Source: an uncultured Collinsella sp. | GTDB taxonomy: Bacteria > Actinomycetota > Coriobacteriia > Coriobacteriales > Coriobacteriaceae | DNA length: 64,000 bases | Direction of reading: 5' to 3' | Assembly: GCA_900540875.1 (NCBI GenBank) | Contig: UQHT01000008.1 | Coordinates: forward strand, 29,443 to 93,442 | In this document: piece by piece, positions 31,946-39,864 of the stretch | Layout of the letters: each line of letters begins with the position of its first letter | How positions within the stretch are numbered: position 1 is the stretch's first letter | Made by a program: the position numbers and the translations under genes | Notes under the pieces: generated by a model | Told to the model about the DNA's origin: nothing | What the model saw: only the letters and a program-made list of their open reading frames with translations | Databases searched by the model: none

Positions 31946-32629
31946 ATGGCTTTTGAGCCCGCTCGACATAGCTTCATCACGCTCGAGGGCGTCGACGGTG
32001 CCGGCAAGTCTACGCAGGCGCGTCTGCTTGCCCGCGCGCTCGACCTTGCCGGCCACCAGGTTGTGAGCCTGCGCGAGCCGGGTGGCACCGCCATCAGCGA
32101 AAAGATTCGCGCCCTGCTGCTCGACCCCGCCAACACGGCGATGGGCGACACCTGCGAGCTGCTGCTGTACGAGGCCGCTCGTGCCCAGTTGGTGCACGAG
32201 GTCATAGCCCCCGCCCTTGCGGCCGGCAAGGTGGTCCTGTGCGACCGCTTCTACGATTCCACGACCTGCTACCAGGCGTTTGCCGACGGCCTCGACCGCC
32301 AGATGGTGCGCGATGCCAACGACCTCGCCGTCGCGGGAACGCACCCGGCGCTCACGCTCGTCTACCACATCACGCCCGAGCAGGCGGCGCTGCGCATGGC
32401 CGCCCGTGGCGCGGCAGATCGCATGGAGGCAAAGGGTATGGCGTTTCAAGAGCGTGTTTACCAGGGATTTTGCAGCATTGCTGCCGAGGAGCCAAGCCGC
32501 GTAAAGCTTATCGATGCCACCGCACCCATCGAGGAAGTCTTCGCAAAGACGGTTAAGCAGGTTCGGGCGCATGGTCTTGATATTCCCCAAGACGCCGTCG
32601 CCGCCGCGCTTGCCCAGGAGGCCGAGTAA
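31946..32629 (+). CDS. tmk: Thymidylate kinase
   Basis: Phosphorylates dTMP to dTDP. The 227-residue protein has the P-loop GVDGAGKST at 15-23, the DR(Y/F) motif as LCDRFYDSTTCYQAF near 96, and the LREPGG segment near 43 that binds dTMP. The C-terminal ~25 residues are slightly longer than usual. AGGAAGGGG precedes the ATG. It is followed after one base by holB and then overlapping ricT, the same tmk-holB-ricT order seen in many Gram-positives. Confidence 0.95.
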   Translation: MAFEPARHSFITLEGVDGAGKSTQARLLARALDLAGHQVVSLREPGGTAISEKIRALLLDPANTAMGDTCELLLYEAARAQLVHEVIAPALAAGKVVLCDRFYDSTTCYQAFADGLDRQMVRDANDLAVAGTHPALTLVYHITPEQAALRMAARGAADRMEAKGMAFQERVYQGFCSIAAEEPSRVKLIDATAPIEEVFAKTVKQVRAHGLDIPQDAVAAALAQEAE

Positions 32630-32630
32630 C

Positions 32631-33758
32631 ATGGCCCCCGCTCAGACAAGCCTGCTGGCCAAGCTCGACACCCAAGAGCGCGTGCGCGATTTTTTGACCA
32701 ATGCCGTCGCCAGCGGTCGCGCATCGCACGCCTACCTGTTTTTGGGCGCCCCCGGCGCCGGCAAGCTCGATGCCGCATGGGCGCTCGCCCAGGCCTTCCT
32801 GTGCGAGCAGGACGGCTGCGGCGCGTGCGACAGTTGCGTGCGCGTTGCTCGGCACACGCATCCCGACGTGCACTATTACACGCCCGAGAGCGCCACGGGC
32901 TATCTCATTGCCCAGACCCGCGAGCTGCTCGATGACGTGCCGCTGGCGCCCATCCGCGCCAAGGCCAAGGTCTACATCATCGACCGCGCCGAGCAGCTGC
33001 GCGCCAACACCGCCAACGCGCTGCTCAAAACCCTCGAGGAGCCGCCCGAGGGCGTTATGTTCATCTTGCTGGGCACCTCGGCAGACGTGATGCTGCCCAC
33101 CATCGTGAGCCGCTGCCAGTGCGTGCCGTTTCGGCTGGTGTCTCCCGCCGTGGCCGCGCAGGCCGTGAGTCGCGCCACCGGCCAGGATCTCGCGCGTTGT
33201 CGCATGGCGGTCGCCGTGGCGGGAAGCCCCACGCGCAGCATCGAGTTTCTTAAGAGCGCCGAGCGCCAGGATGCTCGCCGCCAGATGGTCCGCGCCATCG
33301 ATTCGCTTATCGCCGCCGACGAGGCCGACGTGCTCAGCCGCGCCAAGTCGCTTATCGTCGCCGTTAAGGCACCGCTCGCCGAGGTCAAGTCCACGCAGGA
33401 AAAGGTGCTCGAGCAAAACGCCGACTATCTGTCGCGTGGAGCATTGAAGCAGCTTGAGGACCGCAACAAGCGCGAACTCAACGCGCGCGAGCGTTCGGGT
33501 ATCATGGAGGCGCTGGCGAGCGCGCGGACGCTCATGCGCGACGTGCTGCTGACGCTTCAGGACGAGGCGGCCGACGTGGTGAACGAAGACGTGCGCGACA
33601 CGATCGGTCGGCTTACCGCCGCGACGAATGTTGCGGGTGCCACCCAGGCGCTCGAGGCGGTCGCAACCGCCGAGCACAACATCGCCAGAAACGTTACTCC
33701 CCAGCTGGCCATCGAGGTCATGCTGTTCGATATCAGGAAGGCACTGAAATGCCGTTAG
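32631..33758 (+). CDS. holB: DNA polymerase III delta' subunit
   Basis: A 375-residue clamp-loader AAA+ protein. A P-loop region GAPGAGKLDAAWALAQ lies near 38-53 (the usual Ser/Thr after Lys is Leu, which is tolerated in delta'). The zinc module CEQDGCGACDSC follows near 60-71, then KTLEEPPEGVMFIL and the SRCQ arginine-finger-type motif. Its ATG begins one base after the tmk stop, with AGGAGG inside the end of tmk, so translation is coupled. Confidence 0.92.
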   Translation: MAPAQTSLLAKLDTQERVRDFLTNAVASGRASHAYLFLGAPGAGKLDAAWALAQAFLCEQDGCGACDSCVRVARHTHPDVHYYTPESATGYLIAQTRELLDDVPLAPIRAKAKVYIIDRAEQLRANTANALLKTLEEPPEGVMFILLGTSADVMLPTIVSRCQCVPFRLVSPAVAAQAVSRATGQDLARCRMAVAVAGSPTRSIEFLKSAERQDARRQMVRAIDSLIAADEADVLSRAKSLIVAVKAPLAEVKSTQEKVLEQNADYLSRGALKQLEDRNKRELNARERSGIMEALASARTLMRDVLLTLQDEAADVVNEDVRDTIGRLTAATNVAGATQALEAVATAEHNIARNVTPQLAIEVMLFDIRKALKCR

Positions 33759-35449
33759 TCGTACCCGTTAAGTTTACCTACGCCTCGCGCGACCTGTGGT
33801 TTGACCCGCAGGACCTGGATATCCTCGAGGCCGATTATGCCATTTGCTCCACCGAGCGCGGAACCGAGATCGGCTTGGTTACGGCCGATCCCTTCGAGGT
33901 GCCGCAAGACGAGATCGGTCAGCCGCTCAAGCCCGTGCTGCGCGTGGCGAGCGACATCGACCTGCAGCTTGCCGACGATCTTGCCATCCAGGGCGACGAG
34001 GCCATGGTCGATTTCCGCCGTCTGGTCAAAGAACTCGACCTCGAGATGAAGCCGGTGGGCGTCGAGTACCTGTTTGGCGGCGAGAAGGCCGTGTTCTACT
34101 TTGCGGCCGAGGAGCGCGTCGATTTTCGCCAGCTCGTCAAGGATCTGTCCTCGACGCTGCACATTCGCGTCGACATGCGCCAGATCGGCGTGCGCGACGA
34201 GACTCGCCTGGTGGGCGGCTATGCCCAGTGCGGCCAGGAGCTCTGTTGCACGCGCTTTGGCGGACAGTTTGAGCCCGTCTCGATCCGCATGGCAAAAGAG
34301 CAGGACCTGCCGCTCAATTCCTCCAAGATCAGCGGCGTTTGCGGCCGCCTGATGTGCTGCCTGCGCTATGAGTTCGAAGCGTACAAGGACTTTAAGAGCC
34401 GTGCGCCCAAAAAGAAGACGCTCATCGATACGCCGCTCGGCAAGGCGCGTATTCAGGAATATGACACGCCGCGTGAGCAGCTGGTGCTGCGCCTGGAGAA
34501 CGGCAAGGTCTTTAAGGTCAACCTGGCCGATATGACCTGCTCGGAGGGCTGCAAAAAGAAGGCCGCCGAGCAGGGCTGCAACTGCCGCCCCGACTGCGTG
34601 ACGCGCGACGTGCTCGAGCGCATCGAGTCGCCCGAGATGCGTCTGGCGCTTATGGAGCTCGACCGCGAGAACGGCGTCGACGTGGGCGATGGCCTGTCGA
34701 GTGCCGACCGTCTGGCCGGCACTTCGATGCCCAAGCGCCGTCGTCGCGATGCTGAATCCGATGCTCGCGCCGGTCAGGGGCAGGGCGAGGGTCGTGGCCG
34801 CGGAAAGGGCCGTGGCAATGCCGCAACGCCTGAGGCCGAGGAGGCCGCCGGTGGCCGTCGTCGTCGCAAGCGCGCAGGCTCGGGCGATGCTGCCGAGGCT
34901 GCAGCCGCGGGCAAGAACGCCTCTCGCGAGCGCGAGGTTCAGCAACCCCAGCAGCAGAATCGCGGCGGTGGCATGAACCCCACACGTCGCCGCCGCCGTC
35001 ATCTGTCGAGCGAGGAGCGCGAGGACGCCTTCCGCGCCGCAGCTGCTCGCGAGGCTGGTGCCGCTTCCAAGGGCGCCTTGGCCTCCGATGCGTCTGCCGA
35101 CAAGGGCGGCAAGTCACGTGGCGAGGATGAGCGCGCGCCGCGTCCGCGCCGTCGCCATTCCTCGGGCGCGCAGCAGAAGCCTTCAGTGCCCTCCGTGGCC
35201 GATCAGGTCTCGGATGGCGAGGTCAAGGTCACGCGCCGTCGTCCCGGAGATGGCGGGGGAGCGGCTGCCAAGGCTTCGCGTGGCGCCGCTCGCGACGAGC
35301 GCGAGCCGCGCGAGGATCGCGGTGGCGAGGGCTCGGCCGACCAGGGCCAAAAGCGCCGTCGCCGTCGCCGTTCCCGCAAGCCGCGCCAGGATGGTGGCGA
35401 GGGCTCGACCCCGTCTTCGGCCGCACCACAACCGCCCGCCGGCGAATAA
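33749..35449 (+). CDS. ricT: PSP1-domain protein RicT (YaaT) with long basic tail
   Basis: The first ~300 residues are the PSP1 domain of YaaT/RicT: GVEYLFGGEKAVFYFAAEERVDFRQLVKDL, YAQCGQELCC, SGVCGRLMCCLRYE, and later cysteines in CSEGCKKK and CNCRPDC. In Bacillus, RicT binds FeS clusters with RicA and RicF and helps RNase Y. No ricA or ricF is adjacent. The last ~240 residues are low-complexity and Arg/Ala/Gly-rich, with repeated RRRRR patches, much longer than the ~275-residue Bacillus protein; this tail may bind RNA (inference). Overlaps holB by 10 bp. Confidence 0.9.
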   Translation: MPLVVPVKFTYASRDLWFDPQDLDILEADYAICSTERGTEIGLVTADPFEVPQDEIGQPLKPVLRVASDIDLQLADDLAIQGDEAMVDFRRLVKELDLEMKPVGVEYLFGGEKAVFYFAAEERVDFRQLVKDLSSTLHIRVDMRQIGVRDETRLVGGYAQCGQELCCTRFGGQFEPVSIRMAKEQDLPLNSSKISGVCGRLMCCLRYEFEAYKDFKSRAPKKKTLIDTPLGKARIQEYDTPREQLVLRLENGKVFKVNLADMTCSEGCKKKAAEQGCNCRPDCVTRDVLERIESPEMRLALMELDRENGVDVGDGLSSADRLAGTSMPKRRRRDAESDARAGQGQGEGRGRGKGRGNAATPEAEEAAGGRRRRKRAGSGDAAEAAAAGKNASREREVQQPQQQNRGGGMNPTRRRRRHLSSEEREDAFRAAAAREAGAASKGALASDASADKGGKSRGEDERAPRPRRRHSSGAQQKPSVPSVADQVSDGEVKVTRRRPGDGGGAAAKASRGAARDEREPREDRGGEGSADQGQKRRRRRRSRKPRQDGGEGSTPSSAAPQPPAGE

Positions 35450-35512
35450 CGCCCGCGAGCGGATTTAACCCGCCTTACCCCAATCGCGTCGGGGTACCAT
35501 AGCGCTGAATCA

Positions 35513-35548
35513 ACAACCCTCCCTGCGACCGAACGTAGGGAGGGTTGT
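35513..35548 (+). promoter_or_regulatory. Hairpin that hides the comF ribosome site
   Basis: 35513-35527 pairs with 35534-35548 over 15 bp (one wobble), loop ACCGAA. The right arm contains AGGGAGGG (35537-35544), the only good ribosome site for the UUG at 35552. A TACCAT box just upstream (about 35495) would place the hairpin at the 5' end of the message. Confidence 0.5.
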
Positions 35549-35551
35549 GTC

Positions 35552-36358
35552 TTGAAGAGCCATCTGAAAATATTGAGCCGTCTGCAGGGTGCCGGCGCCC
35601 TACCGTTTGCGGACGAATTGCTGCCGTTTGCCGAGCGGGCGGCACGCGAGGCACTCGAGGCATTGTCGCCAACACGATGTGCCGGCTGCGAGCGCGCCGG
35701 TGCGCTTATTTGCCAAGACTGCCTGGCCGCGCTCACGCTCATCGACCCACGTCATAGCTGCACCCGATGCGGCGCCCCGTTTGGGGATTTGCTGTGCACT
35801 GAGTGTTCGGTCGAGGGCACGTCCTCGGCAATGGCGGAGGCGCTCGACCGCTGCCTGGCGTGCTCCGTCTATGCGCATCCGCTGCCGCGCATCATTAAAG
35901 CGTACAAGGACGCGGGCGAGCGACGCCTGGCGCCGTATCTGGCGGAGCTGCTCTACGACACCGCCCTGCATGCCCAGGTCGTAGCGCCCGATCGCTTAGG
36001 AGGTGTGCTGTCCGGTGCGGATGCGGTGGTGTTTGTGCCTGCGACGGCGGCAGCGTTTCGGCGGCGTGGCTTTGATCATATGGAGGCCATTGCGCGCCCA
36101 TTTTGCGAGCTGTCGGGCGTTCCCCTGCTCGATGCCCTCGTCAAGTACGGGCATGGCGACCAGCGCGAACTCGGTCGTGAGGAGCGTCGCGAGCGTGCCC
36201 AAGGCATGTACGAGACGGTTGAGGACGTGCGCGGCCGCCGTCTACTGCTTATCGATGACGTTATCACCACGGGCGCGACCATGGCAGCAGCCTCGGCGGA
36301 GCTCAAGCGTGCCGGCGCTGCGGCAGTCGATGGCCTTGCTATCGCACGTGTTTGGTAG
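35552..36358 (+). CDS. comF: ComF family phosphoribosyltransferase
   Basis: A 268-residue protein with an N-terminal zinc-finger part (CAGCERAGALICQDC, then CTRCGAPFGDLLCTEC) and a C-terminal phosphoribosyltransferase-like domain with the PRPP motif LLLIDDVITTGATM near 232. Homologues act in DNA uptake; the biochemical role is unsettled. The start is UUG at 35552; no ATG or GUG fits between the ribosome site and the conserved region. The ribosome site lies in a strong hairpin. No other competence gene is nearby. Confidence 0.85.
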   Translation: MKSHLKILSRLQGAGALPFADELLPFAERAAREALEALSPTRCAGCERAGALICQDCLAALTLIDPRHSCTRCGAPFGDLLCTECSVEGTSSAMAEALDRCLACSVYAHPLPRIIKAYKDAGERRLAPYLAELLYDTALHAQVVAPDRLGGVLSGADAVVFVPATAAAFRRRGFDHMEAIARPFCELSGVPLLDALVKYGHGDQRELGREERRERAQGMYETVEDVRGRRLLLIDDVITTGATMAAASAELKRAGAAAVDGLAIARVW

Positions 36359-36805
36359 GGGTGGTTTTGTGGCAGTGAAGATGGCGCGTGCGGCCCGTCC
36401 TGACCTGCGAAATCTGTACTCGCGATGCGAATGACGCCCCTAACCTTAAACTTTAGCTTGAACTTAGCTATAATGCGCTACGTTCCTACCAGGCTGTGGT
36501 TGCGGACGGACGAAATGCCCGTCCTAGTCCAAGACAGACGCGGTCAAAGGGATCCACGTAAGCGACCGCGTGCGCGCGGCGCGATCATGGCGCGTCCTAG
36601 ATGTAAGCCGCACCGTCCGTTCTACTTTCTTTGGGGCAATACCGCCTCGCGGGCGAGCGGGCCAGTCGTGAAGGTGGCTGCGGCCTCCCGAGCAAACACC
36701 CCGGTGCGCAAGTGTGGGGTCAAATACCAGGTCAGCTGGTGGGAACAATCTGATATTCCGCGCAACGCACGGATCGTATACGACACAGAAGGCAGGGTAG
36801 TGGAC
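36359..36805 (+). other. Long leader upstream of the lipoprotein gene
   Basis: A consensus-like promoter at 36446-36474 implies transcription from about 36481, leaving ~325 nt before the start codon. The stretch has GGACGG/CCGTCC (36504-36509 with 36519-36524) and CGCGGTC/GACCGCG (about 36540-36571) hairpins. The same reading frame as the lipoprotein stays open through it, but the predicted peptide is Arg/Pro-rich and has no ribosome site. I could not match it to RNase P, tmRNA, SRP RNA or a familiar riboswitch. Confidence 0.45.
36446..36474 (+). promoter_or_regulatory. Sigma-70 type promoter, TTAAAC-17-TATAAT
   Basis: TTAAAC at 36446-36451, a 17-bp spacer and a perfect TATAAT at 36469-36474. 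It is one of the best promoters in the window and reads toward the lipoprotein gene. Confidence 0.65.
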
Positions 36806-37831
36806 ATGGTGAGGGGCAGCTTGATGCACGCGGCTCGGTTAGGTGCTGGGACCGCAGCGGTCATCGCCGTTTTGGGCCTGAGCGGATGCGCGTTCAACCC
36901 GCTGTCTACGTTCACGACTCCCACGATCGACCAGATCGAGTACGAGACCGTCACGCCCGCGGTGTCGGATGATGCCCTGGTCACCCCCGGTACCCTGACG
37001 GTTGCCCTCGATACCTCCGATGCGCCGCAGGCCATGCAGGGCGCTGACGGCGAGCTCACGGGGTATGCAGTCGACGCTGCCCGCGCCCTCGCAAGCCGCA
37101 TGGGCCTTAAGGTCGCCTTTGTCGATGCGTCCTCGGCGGGTTCCGCGCTCGGTGACAAAAAGGCTGATATCTTTATCGGCGAGATCAACTCCACGGATGG
37201 GGACGTTAGCTCGCTCGGCACGTGCCTGTACGATGCCGCTTCCGTGTTCGGTAAAACCAGCGATGGTGGGTCGCTGAGCGTTTCCACCGATACCCTTAAC
37301 ACGTCTACTCTGGGTATCCAGATGTCCTCGGCCTCGCAGGAGGCGCTTGCTAAGCAGAGCATCACCTCCAACCAAAAGACTTACTCCAACATCAACGAGT
37401 GCTTTGAGGCGCTCGAGTCCGGCGAGGTCGACTATGTGATCTGCGACTCCACGGCTGGCGGTTACCTTGCGCGACTGATGAGCGAGATCTCCTATGTCGG
37501 TGCGCTCGAGGCGCCCTCGACGCTTGGTGTTGCAGGCCTTTCGTCCAATGACGAACTGTGTCGTGCCGTGAGCGATGCCCTCGACGGTATTACGGCCGAC
37601 GGCACGCTCGAGGCGGTCCACTGCGTCTGGTACGGCACGATGCCCTACGACCTCACCACTAAGACGGTTTCGGGCGCTAACGTGCAGCCGGGCGACTCTG
37701 AGTCCAGCGAGACCACATCCTCCGGCAGCGAGTCCTCCGATTCCAACAATGAGACCGCATCCTCCGAAGACAAATCGTCCAGCCAGGAAGACACCATCAC
37801 CGACGACGACATTAACAAGCTTAATAGCTAG
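36806..37831 (+). CDS. Solute-binding lipoprotein (SBP_bac_3-like)
   Basis: A 341-residue protein with a lipoprotein signal: basic start, hydrophobic AAVIAVLGLSGC, lipobox LSGC at about residue 30. The mature part resembles amino-acid-type binding proteins: GTLTVALDTSDAPQAMQGADGELTGYAVDAARALASRMGLKVAFVDAS, then ADIFIGEIN and a second lobe with TLGIQMSSASQEAL. The last ~50 residues are Ser/Glu/Asp-rich. No permease or ATPase gene is adjacent. The ATG at 36806 has AGGG 9 nt upstream; a GTG at 36809 is also possible. Confidence 0.8.
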   Translation: MVRGSLMHAARLGAGTAAVIAVLGLSGCAFNPLSTFTTPTIDQIEYETVTPAVSDDALVTPGTLTVALDTSDAPQAMQGADGELTGYAVDAARALASRMGLKVAFVDASSAGSALGDKKADIFIGEINSTDGDVSSLGTCLYDAASVFGKTSDGGSLSVSTDTLNTSTLGIQMSSASQEALAKQSITSNQKTYSNINECFEALESGEVDYVICDSTAGGYLARLMSEISYVGALEAPSTLGVAGLSSNDELCRAVSDALDGITADGTLEAVHCVWYGTMPYDLTTKTVSGANVQPGDSESSETTSSGSESSDSNNETASSEDKSSSQEDTITDDDINKLNS

Positions 37832-37839
37832 TTATTGCT

Positions 37840-37931
37840 AGGGGTGGTGTCTCCTATGCGCTAGGAGAGATGCCCCTTCACGGTTTCAACACGCACTGCC
37901 GGGCTTCCCCAATAGGGGAGCCCGGCTTTTT
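37840..37931 (+). terminator. Double hairpin terminator of the lipoprotein gene
   Basis: The first hairpin, 37840-37877, pairs AGGGG with CCCCT and TCTCCTA with TAGGAGA. The second, 37898-37926, is a strong GC stem (GCCGGGCTTCCCC and complement, loop AATA) followed by TTTTT to 37931, which is the actual terminator. Confidence 0.85.
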
Positions 37932-38148
37932 CATCTCTATAAAACCAGCAGGTCAAAGCCAATTTTCGGGACCAAATACAAAGTCGCCGGCTCCCTCCTA
38001 TAGCGCACTTTGCCACAGAAAAGTGCGAGACTTCGGTATGCGGTATCAAGCAATCGTTATTCGGGTCTTTGGGAATCCGCGTGATTAAATGCACGGCAAT
38101 GGGTACATAGCCAGTACAGTAAGTCCCCGAGGCAGATTGGAGCCACGT
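37932..38148 (+). ncRNA. Candidate structured leader RNA of hpf
   Basis: A ~215-nt leader. CGCACTTT pairs with AAAGTGCG in a local hairpin near 38005-38027. TTCGGGAC near 37966 can pair with GTCCCCGA near 38123, and GGCTCC at 37989-37994 with GGAGCC at 38139-38144, which includes the ribosome site. The two long-range pairings cross, so they would form a pseudoknot. A conserved raiA RNA motif is known upstream of such genes in Firmicutes and Actinobacteria; I cannot confirm membership by eye. Confidence 0.4.
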
Positions 38149-38733
38149 ATGGATATCAAGGTTTCTGGACGCAAGACGACGGTAACCGATGCTCTGCGTG
38201 CGCATGTGGATGAGAAGATCGGCGAGGCGCTCAAGGTTTTCGATATCGAGCCCATGACGGTCGACGTTGTACTTCGCTATGAGAAGAACCCCTCGAACCC
38301 CAACCCGGCAATCGTCGAGGTTACGGTTCGTGCCCGCGGTTCGGTGATTCGCGTTGCCGAGCACGGTGCAGATATGTACGCCGCCATCGACCTCTCCGCC
38401 GATAAGGTCACCCGCCAGCTGCGTAAGTTCAAGACTAAGGTCGTGGACAACCGCCAGGGCGGTGCCAGCGCCGCGGATGTCGCGCCGGTCGAGCGCGTCG
38501 AGGATCTGGCCGACCTGCTGCTGCCCGAGGAGGAGGACGACCTGCTCGTCCGCGAGAAAGTCATCGATGTCACCCCGATGACTGAGGAGCAGGCGCTGGT
38601 GCAGACCGATCTGCTCGGCCACGACTTCTACGTGTTCGAGAACGCGACGACTGGCCTCATCAATGTGGTGTATCACCGTAAGAATGGTGGATATGGCATC
38701 ATCAAGCCCCGCATCGAAACACTTGACGAGTAA
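38149..38733 (+). CDS. hpf: Long-form ribosome hibernation promoting factor
   Basis: A 194-residue HPF. The N-terminal domain (1-~105: MDIKVSGRKTTVTDALRAHVDEKIG, VDVVLRYEKNPSNPNP) binds the decoding region. After an Ala/Asp-rich linker, the C-terminal dimerisation domain reads LVREKVIDVTPMTEEQALVQTDLLGHDFYVFENATTGLINVVYHRKNGGYGIIKPR. Both domains present means the long form that makes 100S ribosome dimers. TTGGAG lies 6 nt before the ATG at 38149; an earlier ATG at 38089 is inside the leader. Also called raiA/yfiA. Confidence 0.95.
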   Translation: MDIKVSGRKTTVTDALRAHVDEKIGEALKVFDIEPMTVDVVLRYEKNPSNPNPAIVEVTVRARGSVIRVAEHGADMYAAIDLSADKVTRQLRKFKTKVVDNRQGGASAADVAPVERVEDLADLLLPEEEDDLLVREKVIDVTPMTEEQALVQTDLLGHDFYVFENATTGLINVVYHRKNGGYGIIKPRIETLDE

Positions 38734-38762
38734 AATACGTTAACTTGCATGAGTTAACGGTT

Positions 38763-38794
38763 GGCGGCCATCCCATGCGGGTGGCCGCCTTTTT
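38763..38794 (+). terminator. Terminator of hpf
   Basis: GGCGGCCA pairs with TGGCCGCC, followed by TTTTT. Just before it, CGTTAAC and GTTAACG (38738-38759) form a second inverted repeat. Confidence 0.85.
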
Positions 38795-38812
38795 ACGTAA
38801 GGAGTCGCTTTG

Positions 38813-39766
38813 ATGGACAAGGCCGCATCCGCCGGTCATTCGGACCGTTGCCGCATCGTCGTCGATACCTGCTGCGACTTTAGCCCCGAGGTCGCCGCGA
38901 ACCTCGATGTCGATATCTTGGGTTTCCCCTTCATTATCAATGGCGAGGAGCGCACGGATGACATCTGGTCGAGCATCACACCCAAGGAGTTTTACGATCG
39001 CATGCGCGCCGGTGCCCGCGTGTCCACCTCGGCTGTGTCGCTCGGTCGCTATATCGAGTTCTTTACCGAGTGCGCCAAAGAGGGCACGCCCACGGTCTAC
39101 CTGTGCTTTACCTCGGCGCTGTCGTCGAGCTACAACTCCGCGTGCCAGGCGGCGGACGCCGTGCGCGCCGAGTATCCCAACTTTGAGCTGTACGTGGTCG
39201 ACAACGCTCTGCCCTGTGCGACCGGCGAGCTCTTGGCGCTTGAGGCCGTGCGTCAGCGTTCGGCGGGACTGACCGCCAAGCAGCTGGTCGACTGGGCAAA
39301 CGAGGCCAAGACCTATGTCCACGGTTACTTTACGCTCGAGAGCTTTGACGCGCTGGCTGCCGGCGGCCGCATTCCGCCCGCGGCGGCACAGCTCACGGCA
39401 AAGCTCGACGTCAAACCCGAGCTGTCCTACGACCTGGCCGGCTCGCTGTCGCTGATCGGCGTCAACCGCGGCCGCAAGAAGGCGCTCAAGTCCATCCTCA
39501 AGTCGTTCCGCGAGAACTATGTGCCCGATCGCACCATGCCCATCGCCATTATGACGGCCGATGCCGAAAAGGACGGCGACTGGCTCGAAGCCGCCATCCG
39601 CAAGGAGGAGGGTTGCGCCGACGTCACGATCATTCGCAGCTCCGTCGGTCCTACCATCGGCTCGCACGTGGGCCCCGGCATGGTGGCCTGCGCGTTTTGG
39701 GGTAAGAACCGCGCCGACAAGGCGTCGCTTTCCGACCGCATCGCCCGCCGCGTGCGCGGTCAGTAG
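38813..39766 (+). CDS. DegV family fatty-acid-binding protein
   Basis: A 317-residue DegV protein. Visible family features are RIVVDTCCDFSPEV at the N-terminus, VSTSAVSLGRYIEFF with the conserved serine near 70, FTSALSSSYNSACQAA, FTLESFDALAAGGRIPPAAA, and IRSSVGPTIGSHVGPG near the C-terminus. Homologues (FakB) bind a fatty acid for phosphorylation by FakA; which lipid is bound here is unknown. AAGGAG lies 8 nt before the ATG at 38813. It is separated from hpf by a terminator. Confidence 0.92.
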   Translation: MDKAASAGHSDRCRIVVDTCCDFSPEVAANLDVDILGFPFIINGEERTDDIWSSITPKEFYDRMRAGARVSTSAVSLGRYIEFFTECAKEGTPTVYLCFTSALSSSYNSACQAADAVRAEYPNFELYVVDNALPCATGELLALEAVRQRSAGLTAKQLVDWANEAKTYVHGYFTLESFDALAAGGRIPPAAAQLTAKLDVKPELSYDLAGSLSLIGVNRGRKKALKSILKSFRENYVPDRTMPIAIMTADAEKDGDWLEAAIRKEEGCADVTIIRSSVGPTIGSHVGPGMVACAFWGKNRADKASLSDRIARRVRGQ

Positions 39767-39864
39767 GCAAGTAACGCGGCCGTAATCGATCCCAACTCAC
39801 AGCCCAAACGCTGGCACCGAGTATTCAACCTGGTAATAACACCCAACCCAAAAGGAAAGGCTTC

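Noticed and set aside
36425..36805. N-terminal extension of the lipoprotein frame
   Set aside because: Would put 127 Arg/Pro-rich residues before a clear lipoprotein signal peptide; no ribosome site at its start.
36480..36805. RNase P RNA, tmRNA or SRP RNA in the long leader
   Set aside because: None of the universally conserved segments of these RNAs could be found on either strand.
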